Part shown: piece by piece, positions 39,304 to 50,816 of the stretch
Layout: the number at the start of each line of letters is the position of its first letter
Numbering within the stretch: position 1 is the stretch's first letter
DNA from: Syntrophotalea acetylenivorans
GTDB taxonomy: Bacteria; Desulfobacterota; Desulfuromonadia; Desulfuromonadales; Syntrophotaleaceae
DNA: 64,000 bases
Direction of reading: 5' to 3'
NCBI RefSeq assembly: GCF_001887775.1
Contig: NZ_CP015519.1
Span: 1,116,001 to 1,180,000 of the forward strand
Position numbers and translations under genes: made by a program
Notes under the pieces: model-generated
Database searches by the model: none
What the model was told of the DNA's origin: nothing
The model's input: only the letters and a program-made list of their open reading frames with translations

Positions 39304-40257
39304 TTATTCCTCGATAAAACTCATAGCTCGCAGCTTTTCATAACGCTGCTCTTTTAATTCTTCCGGCGAAAGTTGTTTGAGTTCGTCAAGGTGCTTTTTA
39401 AGATAGGCCTTGACCTGCATTGCAGCCGCTTGATGGTCACTGTGGGCACCGCCGAGAGGCTCAGGGATCACATCATCGATGATGCAGCCAAGTTTATCAA
39501 TATCGCGAGCTGTCAACTTCAAAGCCTCAGCTGCCAAGTCACCCTTGGTCCCATCCTTCCACAAGATGGCGGCGCAGCCTTCCGGTGAAATGACTGAATA
39601 GACCGAGTATTCCATCATCAACACACGATTGCCGACAGCAATGGCCAGTGCGCCACCCGACCCGCCTTCACCGGTGACCGTAACGATAATCGGCACACTA
39701 AGGGCTGCCATCTCACGCAGATTGCGGGCAATAGCCTCGGCCTGTCCCCGCTCTTCGGCACCGATACCGGGAAAAGCTCCGGGCGTATCGACAAATGTGA
39801 AAATCGGTAAACCGAATTGTTCGGCCATATTCATCACTCGCAAGGCCTTGCGATAGCCTTCGGGGTTGGGCATAGCGAAATTCCGCAGTACCTTTTCCTT
39901 GGTGTCCCGCCCCTTCTGGTGACCGATGATGGCGCAGGGCTCGCCGTCAAAACGAGCAAAGCCGCAAACCAAAGCCGGATCGTCACGATAGAGACGATCA
40001 CCGTGCACCTCAAACCAATCGGTAAAAACATGCTCGACAAAATCGAGAGTAAAGGGACGATTGACGTGGCGGGCCAACTGGGTCTGTTGCCACCGGTTGA
40101 GATTGGAGAAAATTTCCTTGCGCAGTTTCTCCGCCTTCTTCTCAAGCTTCTGGATGTCGTTGGAAAAATTAACCTGATCGGTGGAATACTCGCGCAGTTC
40201 ACAGATTTTGCGTTCCAGTTCAACCAGGGGTTTTTCAAAATCGAGATAGAATTCCAT
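39304..40257 (-). CDS. accA: Acetyl-CoA carboxylase carboxyltransferase alpha subunit
   Basis: A 317-residue subunit that transfers the carboxyl group from biotin to acetyl-CoA in fatty-acid synthesis, as a complex with AccD (not in the window). It starts [15 protein letters not shown] after AGGAG; the longer frame to 40356 is not used. The biotin-binding core [19 protein letters not shown] and [11 protein letters not shown] are conserved. It follows dnaE on the same strand, a common arrangement. Confidence 0.97.
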   Translation of the reverse strand: MEFYLDFEKPLVELERKICELREYSTDQVNFSNDIQKLEKKAEKLRKEIFSNLNRWQQTQLARHVNRPFTLDFVEHVFTDWFEVHGDRLYRDDPALVCGFARFDGEPCAIIGHQKGRDTKEKVLRNFAMPNPEGYRKALRVMNMAEQFGLPIFTFVDTPGAFPGIGAEERGQAEAIARNLREMAALSVPIIVTVTGEGGSGGALAIAVGNRVLMMEYSVYSVISPEGCAAILWKDGTKGDLAAEALKLTARDIDKLGCIIDDVIPEPLGGAHSDHQAAAMQVKAYLKKHLDELKQLSPEELKEQRYEKLRAMSFIEE

Positions 40258-40448
40258 CAGAATCTCCTGACTGCCTCGCATCGAGACGGCAGATTTAAAA
40301 CCTAGCAGGCTAGGTGAAAACGGCCTTGGAACACTTGGAAGGATGGCCGTAATCACACAAAATATTTATTATTCATCAACTTTACTAACGAATGAAGTCA
40401 AATCCTCGCCGAGTCTCATTTTTTTAGCAGCAAAATATAGGCCACAAA

Positions 40449-43400
40449 CTACTCGAAGGTAACCACATTATAGCCGAACAACCGTTCAGCCTCTTCCATT
40501 ATTTCATCACTGGCAGACACCAGCAGATCATCGGGAAGCCTGAGCAGCGTCTCGCTGCGGTTAGGGATCAACAACCGGACCATGGCCCGGCACTTTCCAC
40601 GGTGTCGTGCCACAATATCCCGCAACCCCCGCAGTTGATCGCTGTCAAGGCCGGTAGTATTCAGGCGGAAATTGACTCGCGTGGTCTGTTGCAAATTAAC
40701 GTCCTGCAGAGCAACAATTTTTTGAGCCATGAGCTTGCATGTCTCTTCGCCAACATCAAGGGTACCGGAGACCAGCAGCGGCGCTTCGCCTCTCAGCAGT
40801 TCCGCTGAAGCTTGATAGACCTCCGGGAAAACCACCATCTCAACAAATCCGCTCAGATCCTCAAGGGTGACAAAGGCCATGCGGTCGCCCTTTTTTGTCA
40901 TCAACTCCTTCAGCCCGGCAACCATCCCGCCGACCTGAACTTCCTCCTTATCGGCCCGTTCCGGCAAGCCGGCGGTATCGCAACTGGCAAAGCGTTTCAA
41001 GGTGTCGACATAACGATCCAGAGGATGACCGGTGATATAGAAGCCGAGGGCTTCTTTTTCAAAGCCGAGCAACACTTTCTCAGGCCATTCCTCCATGTCC
41101 GGCAACTGACCATAACCGTTACCGCGATGGGAAACAAGTTCTTCGGTACCGAAGAGCGATTCCTGACCTTCTGCCTTCTCTCGCTGGACCTTCTGTCCAA
41201 CCTCCATCGCGTCTTCCAGAACCTCCAGATACTGGGCACGCTTGCCCCCCAGAGAGTCGAAAGCACCGCATTTAATCAGCGCGTCTGCCACCTTTTTGTT
41301 GACCTTGCGCAAATCAGCTCGTTCACAGAAATCGTTCAAGGTGCTAAAGGGTTCTTCCTGGCGGCTCTCCATAATGGCTTCGACGGCCGCGCCGCCGACC
41401 CCCTTGACCGCACCGAGTCCGAATCGGATTGCTTTATCGTGCACGGTAAAGGAACGACTCGAGGCATTAATATCGGGGGGCAGCACCTCGATGCCCATAG
41501 AGCGCACCTCGTTGATGTTCTTGATGACTTTGTCGGTGTTCTCCATATCCTCGGTGAGCAAGGCGGCCATGAATTCTACAGGATAATGGGCCTTGAGATA
41601 GGCAGTATGGTACGCCACCAGAGCGTAAGCAGCCGAGTGAGATTTATTGAAGCCATAGGCTGCGAACTTCTCCATCAGATCGAAGACCGCCTCGGCCTTC
41701 TTCAGGTCGAGGTTGTTCTCCTTGGCACCGGCCATGAAGAGGTCTTTTTGCTTGGCCATCTCTTCGGGCTTCTTCTTACCCATGGCCCGACGCAGCAAGT
41801 CGGCCCCACCGAGACTGTAGTTGGCCAACACCTGCCCGATGAGCATAACCTGTTCCTGGTAGACGATAACCCCGTAGGTATCTTTGAGGATCGGCTCAAG
41901 CTGGGGAAAGTCGTAGGTGATTTCCTTCTTGCCGTGCTTCCGCAGGATAAAATCATCAACCATTCCCGAGCCGAGGGGCCCGGGGCGATAGAGGGCACAG
42001 GCGGCGATGATATCTTCAAAGCAGCTCGGCTTAAGCTTGACCAGCATCTCCTTCATACCCGAGGACTCGAGCTGAAAAACACCGGTGGTATTGCCGGAGG
42101 ACAGCAGACGGTAGGTCTCTTCGTCATCGTCGCGCACCAGCTGAAGATCGAAATCGGGGTCCCTCCCCTCACGGATCAGGCGCACCGCATTGTCGATAAC
42201 GGTCAGAGTCTTGAGTCCGAGAAAATCGAACTTGACCAACCCGATCTGTTCGACGAACTTCATGGTGAACTGGGTTACCTGACCACCGGATTTAGGATCG
42301 GTATAGAGAGGCAGATATTCGGGCAGAGCGTTGGGCGTCACCACCACCCCGGCAGCATGAGTCGAGGCATGACGGGTCAACCCTTCAAGAGCCAGGGCAA
42401 CTTCCAGCAGCTTGGCTACCTGCGGCTCTTTGTCGGCCAGCTCCTTGAGTTTCGGCTCCTGTTCCAGCGCCTCCTTCAAAGTGATATTGAGTACCGCCGG
42501 CACCAGCTTGGCGATCTTGTCCACATCGCCGTAGGGCATATTGAGGGCACGACCGACGTCCCGCACCACCCCTTTGGCCATCATGGTACCAAAGGTGATG
42601 ATCTGGGCGACGTTGGCCTCGCCGTACTTCTGACGGACGTAGTTAATGACCTCTTCACGGCCGTAAATACAGAAATCGACGTCGATATCGGGCATCGACA
42701 CCCGTTCCGGGTTGAGGAATCGCTCAAAGAGCAGGTTGTAGGGCATGGGGTCGATATCGGTAATGCGGATGGCATAGGCCACCAGGCTGCCCGCGGCACT
42801 GCCGCGGCCGGGACCGACCGGTATCCCATTGTCTTTGGCCCAGTTAATGAAATCGGCGACGATCAGAAAATAGCCGGGGAACCCCATGGAGCGGATGCAG
42901 TCCAGCTCAATCTCGAGGCGCTCGCGGTACTCCTGCTCTTTTTCGGCGGAGAAATCCGCTCGAATCCGGCGAATCTCCTCCAGTCGCTCATCGAGCCCCT
43001 TGCGAGAATCTTCAGCCAGAACCTCGTCAAGGGTCTTTTCCTGAGGCTTTTCGTATTGCGGAAAGTGATAGGTGTCGAAATCGAGTTCCAGGTTACAGCG
43101 CTCGGCGATGGCCAAGGTATTGCTCAAGGCCTCGGGCACCTCCTTGAACATAGCGGCCATTTCTTCGGGAGATTTGACGTAAAACTCTTCGTTGGGAAAG
43201 CGCATCCGGTTGGGATCGTCCATGGTCTTGCCGGTCTGAATGGACAGCAATACCTCATGGGCGTAGGCATCTTCCCGGGTCAGATAGTGGCAGTCGTTGG
43301 TAGCCACCAACGGAAGGCTGAGTTCCCTGGAGAGCTCGATAAGTCCCTTATTAGCCACATCCTGCTCGGTGAGGAAGTTTTCCTGCAATTCGAGATAAAG

Positions 43401-43922
43401 ACGGTCCCCGTCGAAAATCCGGGCCATTTCCTCAGTGCGGCGCTTGGCCTCGGCCATCTTGCCTTGATTGATCAAGGATGGAATCTCACCGCCGAGACAG
43501 GCGGTCATGCCGATCAAGCCTTCATGGTGCTCTGCCAGCAGTTGCCAGTCGATACGGGGCTTGTAGTAGAAGCCTTCGCGATAAGCTGCCGACACCAGGT
43601 GGCAGAGATTGCGGTAGCCCGTCAGGTTCTGGCACAGCAGCATGAAATGGTGAGATGCTTCGGAAGAGCCCCGGGCATTGGTTTTATCAAAACGGGAACC
43701 GGGCGCCACATAGACTTCGCAACCGAGAATCGGTTTGATACCTGCCGCTTTGGCCTTGCTGTAAAATTCGACGGCGCCAAACATGTTGCCGTGATCGGTT
43801 ACGGCCAGAGCGGGCATCTGGCAGGCCACGGCACGCTTAACCAGGTCTCCGATTTTAATGGCACCATCGAGAAGACTGTATTGACTGTGAAGATGTAAAT
43901 GTACGAAACCGGGAGGGGTCAT
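40449..43922 (-). CDS. dnaE: DNA polymerase III alpha subunit
   Basis: The replicative polymerase, 1157 residues, DnaE1 type. The N-terminal PHP domain begins FVHLHLHSQYSLLDGA. The polymerase core contains GPGRGSAAGSLVAYA and the catalytic Asp pair in PDIDVDF. The tail has the helix-hairpin-helix region, the OB fold (VQVGGMVAGLKELMTKKGDR) and the tau-binding end. Full length and intact. Confidence 0.98.
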   Translation of the reverse strand: MTPPGFVHLHLHSQYSLLDGAIKIGDLVKRAVACQMPALAVTDHGNMFGAVEFYSKAKAAGIKPILGCEVYVAPGSRFDKTNARGSSEASHHFMLLCQNLTGYRNLCHLVSAAYREGFYYKPRIDWQLLAEHHEGLIGMTACLGGEIPSLINQGKMAEAKRRTEEMARIFDGDRLYLELQENFLTEQDVANKGLIELSRELSLPLVATNDCHYLTREDAYAHEVLLSIQTGKTMDDPNRMRFPNEEFYVKSPEEMAAMFKEVPEALSNTLAIAERCNLELDFDTYHFPQYEKPQEKTLDEVLAEDSRKGLDERLEEIRRIRADFSAEKEQEYRERLEIELDCIRSMGFPGYFLIVADFINWAKDNGIPVGPGRGSAAGSLVAYAIRITDIDPMPYNLLFERFLNPERVSMPDIDVDFCIYGREEVINYVRQKYGEANVAQIITFGTMMAKGVVRDVGRALNMPYGDVDKIAKLVPAVLNITLKEALEQEPKLKELADKEPQVAKLLEVALALEGLTRHASTHAAGVVVTPNALPEYLPLYTDPKSGGQVTQFTMKFVEQIGLVKFDFLGLKTLTVIDNAVRLIREGRDPDFDLQLVRDDDEETYRLLSSGNTTGVFQLESSGMKEMLVKLKPSCFEDIIAACALYRPGPLGSGMVDDFILRKHGKKEITYDFPQLEPILKDTYGVIVYQEQVMLIGQVLANYSLGGADLLRRAMGKKKPEEMAKQKDLFMAGAKENNLDLKKAEAVFDLMEKFAAYGFNKSHSAAYALVAYHTAYLKAHYPVEFMAALLTEDMENTDKVIKNINEVRSMGIEVLPPDINASSRSFTVHDKAIRFGLGAVKGVGGAAVEAIMESRQEEPFSTLNDFCERADLRKVNKKVADALIKCGAFDSLGGKRAQYLEVLEDAMEVGQKVQREKAEGQESLFGTEELVSHRGNGYGQLPDMEEWPEKVLLGFEKEALGFYITGHPLDRYVDTLKRFASCDTAGLPERADKEEVQVGGMVAGLKELMTKKGDRMAFVTLEDLSGFVEMVVFPEVYQASAELLRGEAPLLVSGTLDVGEETCKLMAQKIVALQDVNLQQTTRVNFRLNTTGLDSDQLRGLRDIVARHRGKCRAMVRLLIPNRSETLLRLPDDLLVSASDEIMEEAERLFGYNVVTFE

Positions 43923-43981
43923 TTATATGTCCAGCACAAGGTGTCAGGAACGTAGCCACCTGACAGAAACCGGGCTTAAAT

Positions 43982-44025
43982 AAAAAAACCGATATCGGCG
44001 GACGCTATGGCGTATCGATAACCGG
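43982..44025 (-). terminator. Probable terminator after maf
   Basis: On the minus strand a nested hairpin (CCG/CGG, TATCG/CGATA, ACGC/GCGT) ends in a run of seven T. It lies about 100 bases after the maf stop and 60 bases before the dnaE start. Confidence 0.55.
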
Positions 44026-44125
44026 CTCTCTGAAATATGGTGGGGATTTTACCACCGACAAGATGGAGGGTCAACTGCAAGCCGCCTAATACTACGGCCT
44101 TTTAACCCCATGATTTGACAAACGG

Positions 44126-44710
44126 TCAAACAAGAACCCGAACACCAAAATGAGCTAGAAAATCAACAGTTTTGATCAACGGCAAGCCGATCAAGGTTGT
44201 ATAATCATCGCCCTCCATCCTCTCCATGAGACTGATGCCAAGCCCTTCGATCTTAAAGGAACCGGCACAATCAAAGGGTTGCTCCCGTTCAAGGTAAGCA
44301 TGGATTTGTTCAGAGGAAAGCTTGCGCAAGGTCACCGAATAGGTATCATAATCGGTCAGTCCCTCACCACTGGCGGCATCATAGATACTGATCCCAGTGT
44401 AAAAAGTGTGCGTCTTGCCAACCATCTCCCGCAGTTGGGCGGCCGCCTGCGGCAGCCCTCCGGGTTTACCGTGGATGAATCCGCGGGGGTCGGCAAACAC
44501 TTGGTCAGAGCCAAGAATCAGGGCATCAGGGTACTTTTCCGCCAGGCTTTTGGCTTTATGGGCTGCGAGATGCTTAACCAGCAATTCTGGAGCCACCTGT
44601 TGATCGATCTGCTCTTCGTAGAGGGGCGGCGCCACATGGAAGGGGATACCCAACTGTCGCAACAACTGTAGACGATAGGGGCTGGTTGACGCTAAAACTA
44701 CCGTTCTCAT
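44126..44710 (-). CDS. maf: Maf-like nucleotide pyrophosphatase (YceF type)
   Basis: A 194-residue house-cleaning enzyme that hydrolyses modified or non-canonical nucleoside triphosphates. The N-terminal VVLASTSPYRLQLLRQLGI, the catalytic region LILGSDQVFADPRG, the KPGG loop, and FKIEGLGISLMERMEGDDYT near the C-terminus fit the family. The SDQV and KPGG motifs look closer to the YceF (m7GTP) branch than to the dTTP/UTP branch. It is followed by a terminator. Confidence 0.93.
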   Translation of the reverse strand: MRTVVLASTSPYRLQLLRQLGIPFHVAPPLYEEQIDQQVAPELLVKHLAAHKAKSLAEKYPDALILGSDQVFADPRGFIHGKPGGLPQAAAQLREMVGKTHTFYTGISIYDAASGEGLTDYDTYSVTLRKLSSEQIHAYLEREQPFDCAGSFKIEGLGISLMERMEGDDYTTLIGLPLIKTVDFLAHFGVRVLV

Positions 44711-44799
44711 AGCTCATATCCCTTTCCGTTTAAATCGCTTCATTCTACCTGCAGACGGTCGGGAAATGCAATGATTACCAGCTCAAACATGAAAGTGCA

Positions 44800-45192
44800 T
44801 CAAGCGACCGCGCGCCAACAAGGCTCACCGGAAGCGATCAGGCCGTGACCGGCATTTGCAGCATAATGGGGAACCGTCGGTTTGGGTTCTGTTTCACCAC
44901 CAAAAGGACTCTTTCGTTCAGGCGAGTCCAGAGCCTGATAAAGAGCAGCGCAAACCTGATCGCGCCCGACCCGGTCGAAAAATGCCTGTAACCCGGCACG
45001 GTCGAACCATTCGTCGGCAAAGGTCACCCCTTGTCGATCCCCGACTTCCACCGCAACCTCTCCTTCGTACCACCCATCACCTAAAATGCCGGAAACAACC
45101 CGGGTGGGTGCTCCAGACCAACTCTCTTCCTGATGATGGATCACAAAATAAGGGCTGGCGGCCACTTCCTGCTCGAGACACAAGACGATCAT
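44800..45192 (-). CDS. Hypothetical protein, 130 residues
   Basis: Begins MIVLCLEQEVAASPYFVIH with AAAGGAG 6 bases before the ATG, so translation is likely. It is acidic with two Cys and several Trp, and has no membrane segment or known motif. It lies between maf and the WYL regulator, 89 bases from maf, and may share the maf transcript. I do not recognise a family. Confidence 0.6.
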   Translation of the reverse strand: MIVLCLEQEVAASPYFVIHHQEESWSGAPTRVVSGILGDGWYEGEVAVEVGDRQGVTFADEWFDRAGLQAFFDRVGRDQVCAALYQALDSPERKSPFGGETEPKPTVPHYAANAGHGLIASGEPCWRAVA

Positions 45193-45268
45193 GATGAACT
45201 CCTTTGCTGAGGGATTACCTTCAGAAAGGAGTCTAGAACTGGTCCGTGACAGATTATGTCACAATCAA

Positions 45269-46297
45269 TTAGTCAGCAGTATTTTCAATCGCCAGAGCCT
45301 GCCGCAAACCATGAAGAAAGTTTTCCCGCAAGAAAGGCGGTTCCAAAACTTGAACATGAGGCAAAAAAGAATAAAGCCAGGCGAGAATTTCCTTTTCACC
45401 CCCCGCATGCAAAGTCAGAATCAAAGAGCCATCGGCCTGCTCTTCGATCCCTTGACTGCCGTGCCAAATCCGCTCTCGCACCAGATGCGCCACCGCGTTA
45501 GCAAATCTCACCCGAATCAACTGTGGCTCGTCGGCGACCAGACCAAAGGCGTCACCGGTCAGATGATCGATAGAGAAATCCTCCGGCAGATCAAAACGTT
45601 CTTCACCCACCAGGACCGTCTCAATACGGTCAACCAGAAACAGCCGCAGGTCTTGTCGATTATGCGCGTAACCGCCCAGATACAGAGAGTCCTTGTAAAA
45701 CAGCAAGGTGTAGGGATCAAAAGGATAATCTGCGGCCTTGCGCTGGGCGGGAGCATAACGAATCGTACAACGCAATTGAAAAAGCAGGGCGCGACGCAGC
45801 TCATCTAGGACCTGGCGCTTGCCACTGTAGTCTCGCAGGCCTTGAAAGCGGGGAGTCACGGCCTCTGCGAGGCGCTCCAGATGGGCCACGCTACGGGGAG
45901 GAAGGCTGGCACGAATTCGGCCGAAAACAGCATCCAGATCATCTTGAAAGGGAGTGCCTCGCAAAAAGGCCAGCTGTCCTCGGCAGAGAAACAGGGTCAT
46001 CAGTTCGGGCAGAGAAAAAGTAATGGGGGGGATTTTACTGAAGCCGGTCAGGAAGGAGTAGAGAATACTGCCATCACCGCCGGCTTCCTTGGTCAGGGGA
46101 TAGCCGGCTTCTTCGATAGCCTGCAGATCGCGATAGACGGTGCGGCGAGTAACGCCACACTCCTCGGCCAGTTCCGCCACAGTGGCTCCATGACGGGCTT
46201 CCAGCAATCGAATAAGGTCGTGCAGCCGGGCCGCCTGGCTGTATTTTTTGGCCGGTTTGCCCGGCCGGTTGCGGCCGCTATCATTGCCGAAAGCCAC
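45269..46297 (-). CDS. HTH-WYL transcriptional regulator
   Basis: A 342-residue cytoplasmic regulator. The N-terminal helix-turn-helix (ATVAELAEECGVTRRTVYRD) is of the HTH_11/DeoR type. The middle holds a WYL domain (LFYKDSLYLGGYAHNRQDLR), and a C-terminal WCX-like region follows (ILTLHAGGEKEILAWLYSF). WYL domains bind nucleic acid or nucleotide ligands and often regulate defence or DNA-damage genes. The GTG at 46297 lies 6 bases after the guaA stop, so it appears to be in the guaBA transcript. Targets unknown. Confidence 0.9.
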   Translation of the reverse strand: MAFGNDSGRNRPGKPAKKYSQAARLHDLIRLLEARHGATVAELAEECGVTRRTVYRDLQAIEEAGYPLTKEAGGDGSILYSFLTGFSKIPPITFSLPELMTLFLCRGQLAFLRGTPFQDDLDAVFGRIRASLPPRSVAHLERLAEAVTPRFQGLRDYSGKRQVLDELRRALLFQLRCTIRYAPAQRKAADYPFDPYTLLFYKDSLYLGGYAHNRQDLRLFLVDRIETVLVGEERFDLPEDFSIDHLTGDAFGLVADEPQLIRVRFANAVAHLVRERIWHGSQGIEEQADGSLILTLHAGGEKEILAWLYSFLPHVQVLEPPFLRENFLHGLRQALAIENTAD

Positions 46298-46303
46298 CGG
46301 TGG

Positions 46304-47866
46304 TTATTCCCACTCGATGGTCGCCGGCGGCTTGCTGGAGATATCGTAAGTTACCCGATTGACACCCTTGACCTCGTTGATAATGCGGCCGCTGATATGA
46401 GCCAGTTCGGCATAGGGTAGTGGGTACCAGCCGGCAGTCATGAAGTCCTTGGTCTCCACCGCCCGCAGGGCAATAACATATTCGTAAGTCCGGCCATCAC
46501 CCATAACCCCGACGCTCTTGACCGGCAGGAAGACGGCGAAGGCCTGGCTGATTTTATCGTAATGACCGGTACGATAGAGCTCTTCGATATAAATGGCGTC
46601 GGCTCTGCGCAGAATATCGGCGTATTCCTTCTTAACCTCGCCCAGAATACGTACACCCAGTCCCGGCCCGGGAAAAGGATGGCGCCAGACCATTGCATGG
46701 GGCAGGCCCATCTCCTCGCCAACGGCCCGCACCTCATCCTTGAACAGTTCGCGTAGAGGCTCAAGCAGGGACAATTTCATGTAGTCGGGCAAACCGCCGA
46801 CATTATGGTGGCTCTTAATATTATGGGCTTTGCCGGTCTTGGCCCCGGCCGACTCGATAACGTCGGGATAGATCGTGCCCTGAGCCAGCCACTTGGCGTC
46901 GCTGAGCTTGGCCGCCTCTTCCTCGAAGATATCGACAAACAGTCCGCCGATAATCTTGCGCTTCTTCTCCGGATCGCTGACTCCCGCCAGACCATCCAGG
47001 AAGCGCTGTTCGGCATCGACCCGAATGACATTGACCCCCATATTCTCAGCGAAGGTGTCCATGACCTGATCGCCTTCGCCCAGACGCAGCAGCCCGTTAT
47101 CGACAAAAACGCAGATCAGCTGGTCGCCAATGGCTCGATGAATAAGGGTTGCCGCCACCGACGAATCGACACCACCGGACAAACCGAGAATCACCTTGTC
47201 GGTGCCGACCTGTTCACGTATGCGAATCACGGCATCCTCAATAATCTGGCCCGGAGTCCACTGCCCGCTGCAGTCGCAGATTTGCCGGACGAATCGGTCG
47301 ATGAGTAGTTCGCCACGAGGTGTGTGGTTCACCTCGGGATGGAACTGTACGCCATAGAGGTTACGGGCCACATTTTGAATAGCGCAGACCGGCGCGTTAG
47401 CGGTACCGGCCACTACTTCGAAGTTGCCCGGCACCTTCTCAACATGATCACCGTGACTCATCCACACCGGACTCTTGCCTTCAACGAAAAAACCGTCGAA
47501 CAAGGGACCGGGAGTGCCCTGGGCTTGAAGCTCGGCATGGCCGTACTCGCGTTTACCGGCAGGCACCACCTCACCGCCAAAGTGGCAACTCATGAGCTGC
47601 ATGCCGTAACAGATGCCGAGCACCGGCACGCCGAGTTCGAAAAGCTCCTCTGCAATGGCCGGAGCCCCTTCATCGTAAACGGATTTCGGACCGCCGGAGA
47701 GGATGATGCCCTTGGGAGCGAACGCCTTGATCTCGTCCAGCGCCATGTCGTAGGGATGTAGTTCGCAATAGACATGGGCTTCGCGCACGCGGCGGGCGAT
47801 CAGCTGAGTGTACTGGGAACCGAAATCGAGGATGAGTATCTTTTCGCTATGGATATCCTGAGACAT
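46304..47866 (-). CDS. guaA: GMP synthase (glutamine-hydrolysing)
   Basis: Converts XMP to GMP. It has 520 residues from the ATG at 47866 (GGAG upstream). The class I amidotransferase domain carries the nucleophile in [10 protein letters not shown] and the His-Glu pair in [11 protein letters not shown]. The ATP pyrophosphatase domain has the PP-loop [15 protein letters not shown]. The C-terminal dimerisation domain ends KPPATIEWE. It lies downstream of guaB, separated by a hairpin repeat. Confidence 0.98.
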   Translation of the reverse strand: MSQDIHSEKILILDFGSQYTQLIARRVREAHVYCELHPYDMALDEIKAFAPKGIILSGGPKSVYDEGAPAIAEELFELGVPVLGICYGMQLMSCHFGGEVVPAGKREYGHAELQAQGTPGPLFDGFFVEGKSPVWMSHGDHVEKVPGNFEVVAGTANAPVCAIQNVARNLYGVQFHPEVNHTPRGELLIDRFVRQICDCSGQWTPGQIIEDAVIRIREQVGTDKVILGLSGGVDSSVAATLIHRAIGDQLICVFVDNGLLRLGEGDQVMDTFAENMGVNVIRVDAEQRFLDGLAGVSDPEKKRKIIGGLFVDIFEEEAAKLSDAKWLAQGTIYPDVIESAGAKTGKAHNIKSHHNVGGLPDYMKLSLLEPLRELFKDEVRAVGEEMGLPHAMVWRHPFPGPGLGVRILGEVKKEYADILRRADAIYIEELYRTGHYDKISQAFAVFLPVKSVGVMGDGRTYEYVIALRAVETKDFMTAGWYPLPYAELAHISGRIINEVKGVNRVTYDISSKPPATIEWE

Positions 47867-47937
47867 GCGCTCTCCGTTGGCAGCGGGTATGGCTTTTATA
47901 CCAATAATGTTTCGAAAAAAGTAATAGCTGAGCAAAA

Positions 47938-48045
47938 ACTTCGCCCGGCAAGGCGTAGCGTTTTTTCAGGGGTGAAGACATACATCAGCATGTCGAAGTC
48001 CTGAAAAACCGCTGCAACGCAGCAGGGGGGAGTTTTGCGACGCTA
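47938..48045. repeat. Dispersed hairpin repeat, copy B, between guaB and guaA
   Basis: It shares CAAGGCG, CGCTGCAACGCAGCAG and GAGTTTTGCGACG with copy A at 2323-2438, in the opposite orientation. The internal arms differ: here GTTTTTTCAGG pairs with CCTGAAAAAC, and GACAT with ATGTC. It abuts the guaB stop codon. No flanking transposase. Confidence 0.65.
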
Positions 48046-48046
48046 T

Positions 48047-49546
<1,500 letters not shown>

Positions 49547-49629
49547 TTAGTCGAGCATATTAAAAAAATGGACCGGTAGCGTCAAGCCAAAAAGCTGGCC
49601 AATCAGACGCTAAATTTGTGTCTTGAAAA

Positions 49630-50697
49630 TCAGTTTGGGATAAAGCCTTTGGCTTCAGCGATTCGCGGCATCAAAGCCGTCAACAGGCGGATCGTATAAT
49701 CGATATCAGCCAGAGACAGCACCTCCACCGGCGAATGCATATAACGCAAGGGCACCTGAATCAAGGCGGCAGCGACCCCGGCCCGGTTAAGCTGGATGAC
49801 GTTGGCGTCCGTACCGGTACCCCGTGGCGCTCCCATCAACTGGTAGGGAATCTGCTCTTCCCGGGCAGTGGCCAGCAGCAGGTCGAACAGGGCCGGGTTG
49901 ATATTCGCACCCCGGGAGATGATCGGCCCCTGCCCCACGACAAATTCCCCTATATCCTTTTTTTCAACACCTGGAAAGTCGGTGGCAAAACCGACATCGA
50001 TGGCGATGCCCACATCGGGATCGACACCGTAGGCACTGGTGGTCGCCCCGCGCAATCCGACTTCTTCTTGCACCGTGGTTACACCATGCAGGTCCACGGG
50101 CACGGAACCCCGTCGTTTTACTTCCTTGAGCACCTGGCAAACGATAAAAGCGCCCATTTTATCGTCAAAAGCCCTGGAGGCGACCAAATCCCCCTGTAAT
50201 CGTTCGATGCCCACGGCAAAGGTTGCAGGATCTCCAACGGCGACCAGCTTTTTAGCCTCCTCGGCATTGGCGCAACCGATATCGATAAATTGCTGATTGA
50301 GCTTGACTACCGTCTCCCGGTCCTTGGCTTCCATCAGATGGATCGGCTTCTTGCCAACCACCCCCAGCACCGGCCCGCCGGCACCATGAACATGAACCCG
50401 CTGTCCCGGTACCAGGTGAGCGTCGATACCACCGATGGGAGCAAAATAAAGGAACCCGTTTTCGTCGATGTAACGTACCATGAAACCGATTTCGTCGCAG
50501 TGGCCAGCGAGCATAACCCGCGGTGCGCCGGCGGGACCAGGCAAGCGGGCGATGACGTTACCCATGACATCCGTGCGCAGCTCATCGGTCACAGTGCCCA
50601 TCTCGCGACGGCAAATACGTTGAGCCGGTTGTTCAAAACCGGAGGGGCTCGGTGTTTCAACCAGTTCTTTTAAAAGGGCGAAATCCTGTTCGTTCAT
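49630..50697 (-). CDS. M42-family metallopeptidase
   Basis: A 355-residue cytoplasmic aminopeptidase of the M42 family (the FrvX/YsdC/glutamyl aminopeptidase group), normally a dodecameric zinc or cobalt enzyme. Metal and catalytic residues are visible in LAGHCDEIGFM, SRAFDDKMGAF, TVQEEVGLRGA, GIAIDVGFATD and the C-terminal MHSPVEVLSL. AAGGA lies before the ATG. The substrate preference is not predictable. Probably cotranscribed with the PHP gene upstream. Confidence 0.93.
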   Translation of the reverse strand: MNEQDFALLKELVETPSPSGFEQPAQRICRREMGTVTDELRTDVMGNVIARLPGPAGAPRVMLAGHCDEIGFMVRYIDENGFLYFAPIGGIDAHLVPGQRVHVHGAGGPVLGVVGKKPIHLMEAKDRETVVKLNQQFIDIGCANAEEAKKLVAVGDPATFAVGIERLQGDLVASRAFDDKMGAFIVCQVLKEVKRRGSVPVDLHGVTTVQEEVGLRGATTSAYGVDPDVGIAIDVGFATDFPGVEKKDIGEFVVGQGPIISRGANINPALFDLLLATAREEQIPYQLMGAPRGTGTDANVIQLNRAGVAAALIQVPLRYMHSPVEVLSLADIDYTIRLLTALMPRIAEAKGFIPN

Positions 50698-50816
50698 GGC
50701 AGTTGTTCCTTCATATGGACGGGGCGAACGACTGCTGCCGACCGCCCGTAAGTAATAGTATTACCGGCCTGCAATCTGAACGAATCCGACCGGGGATGAA
50801 TGCTACGAAAAGCCTG

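Noticed and set aside
40812-43898. A 1028-codon open frame on the plus strand
   Set aside because: It is exactly antisense to dnaE, which is intact and recognisable; the frame is a by-product of codon bias in a GC-rich gene.
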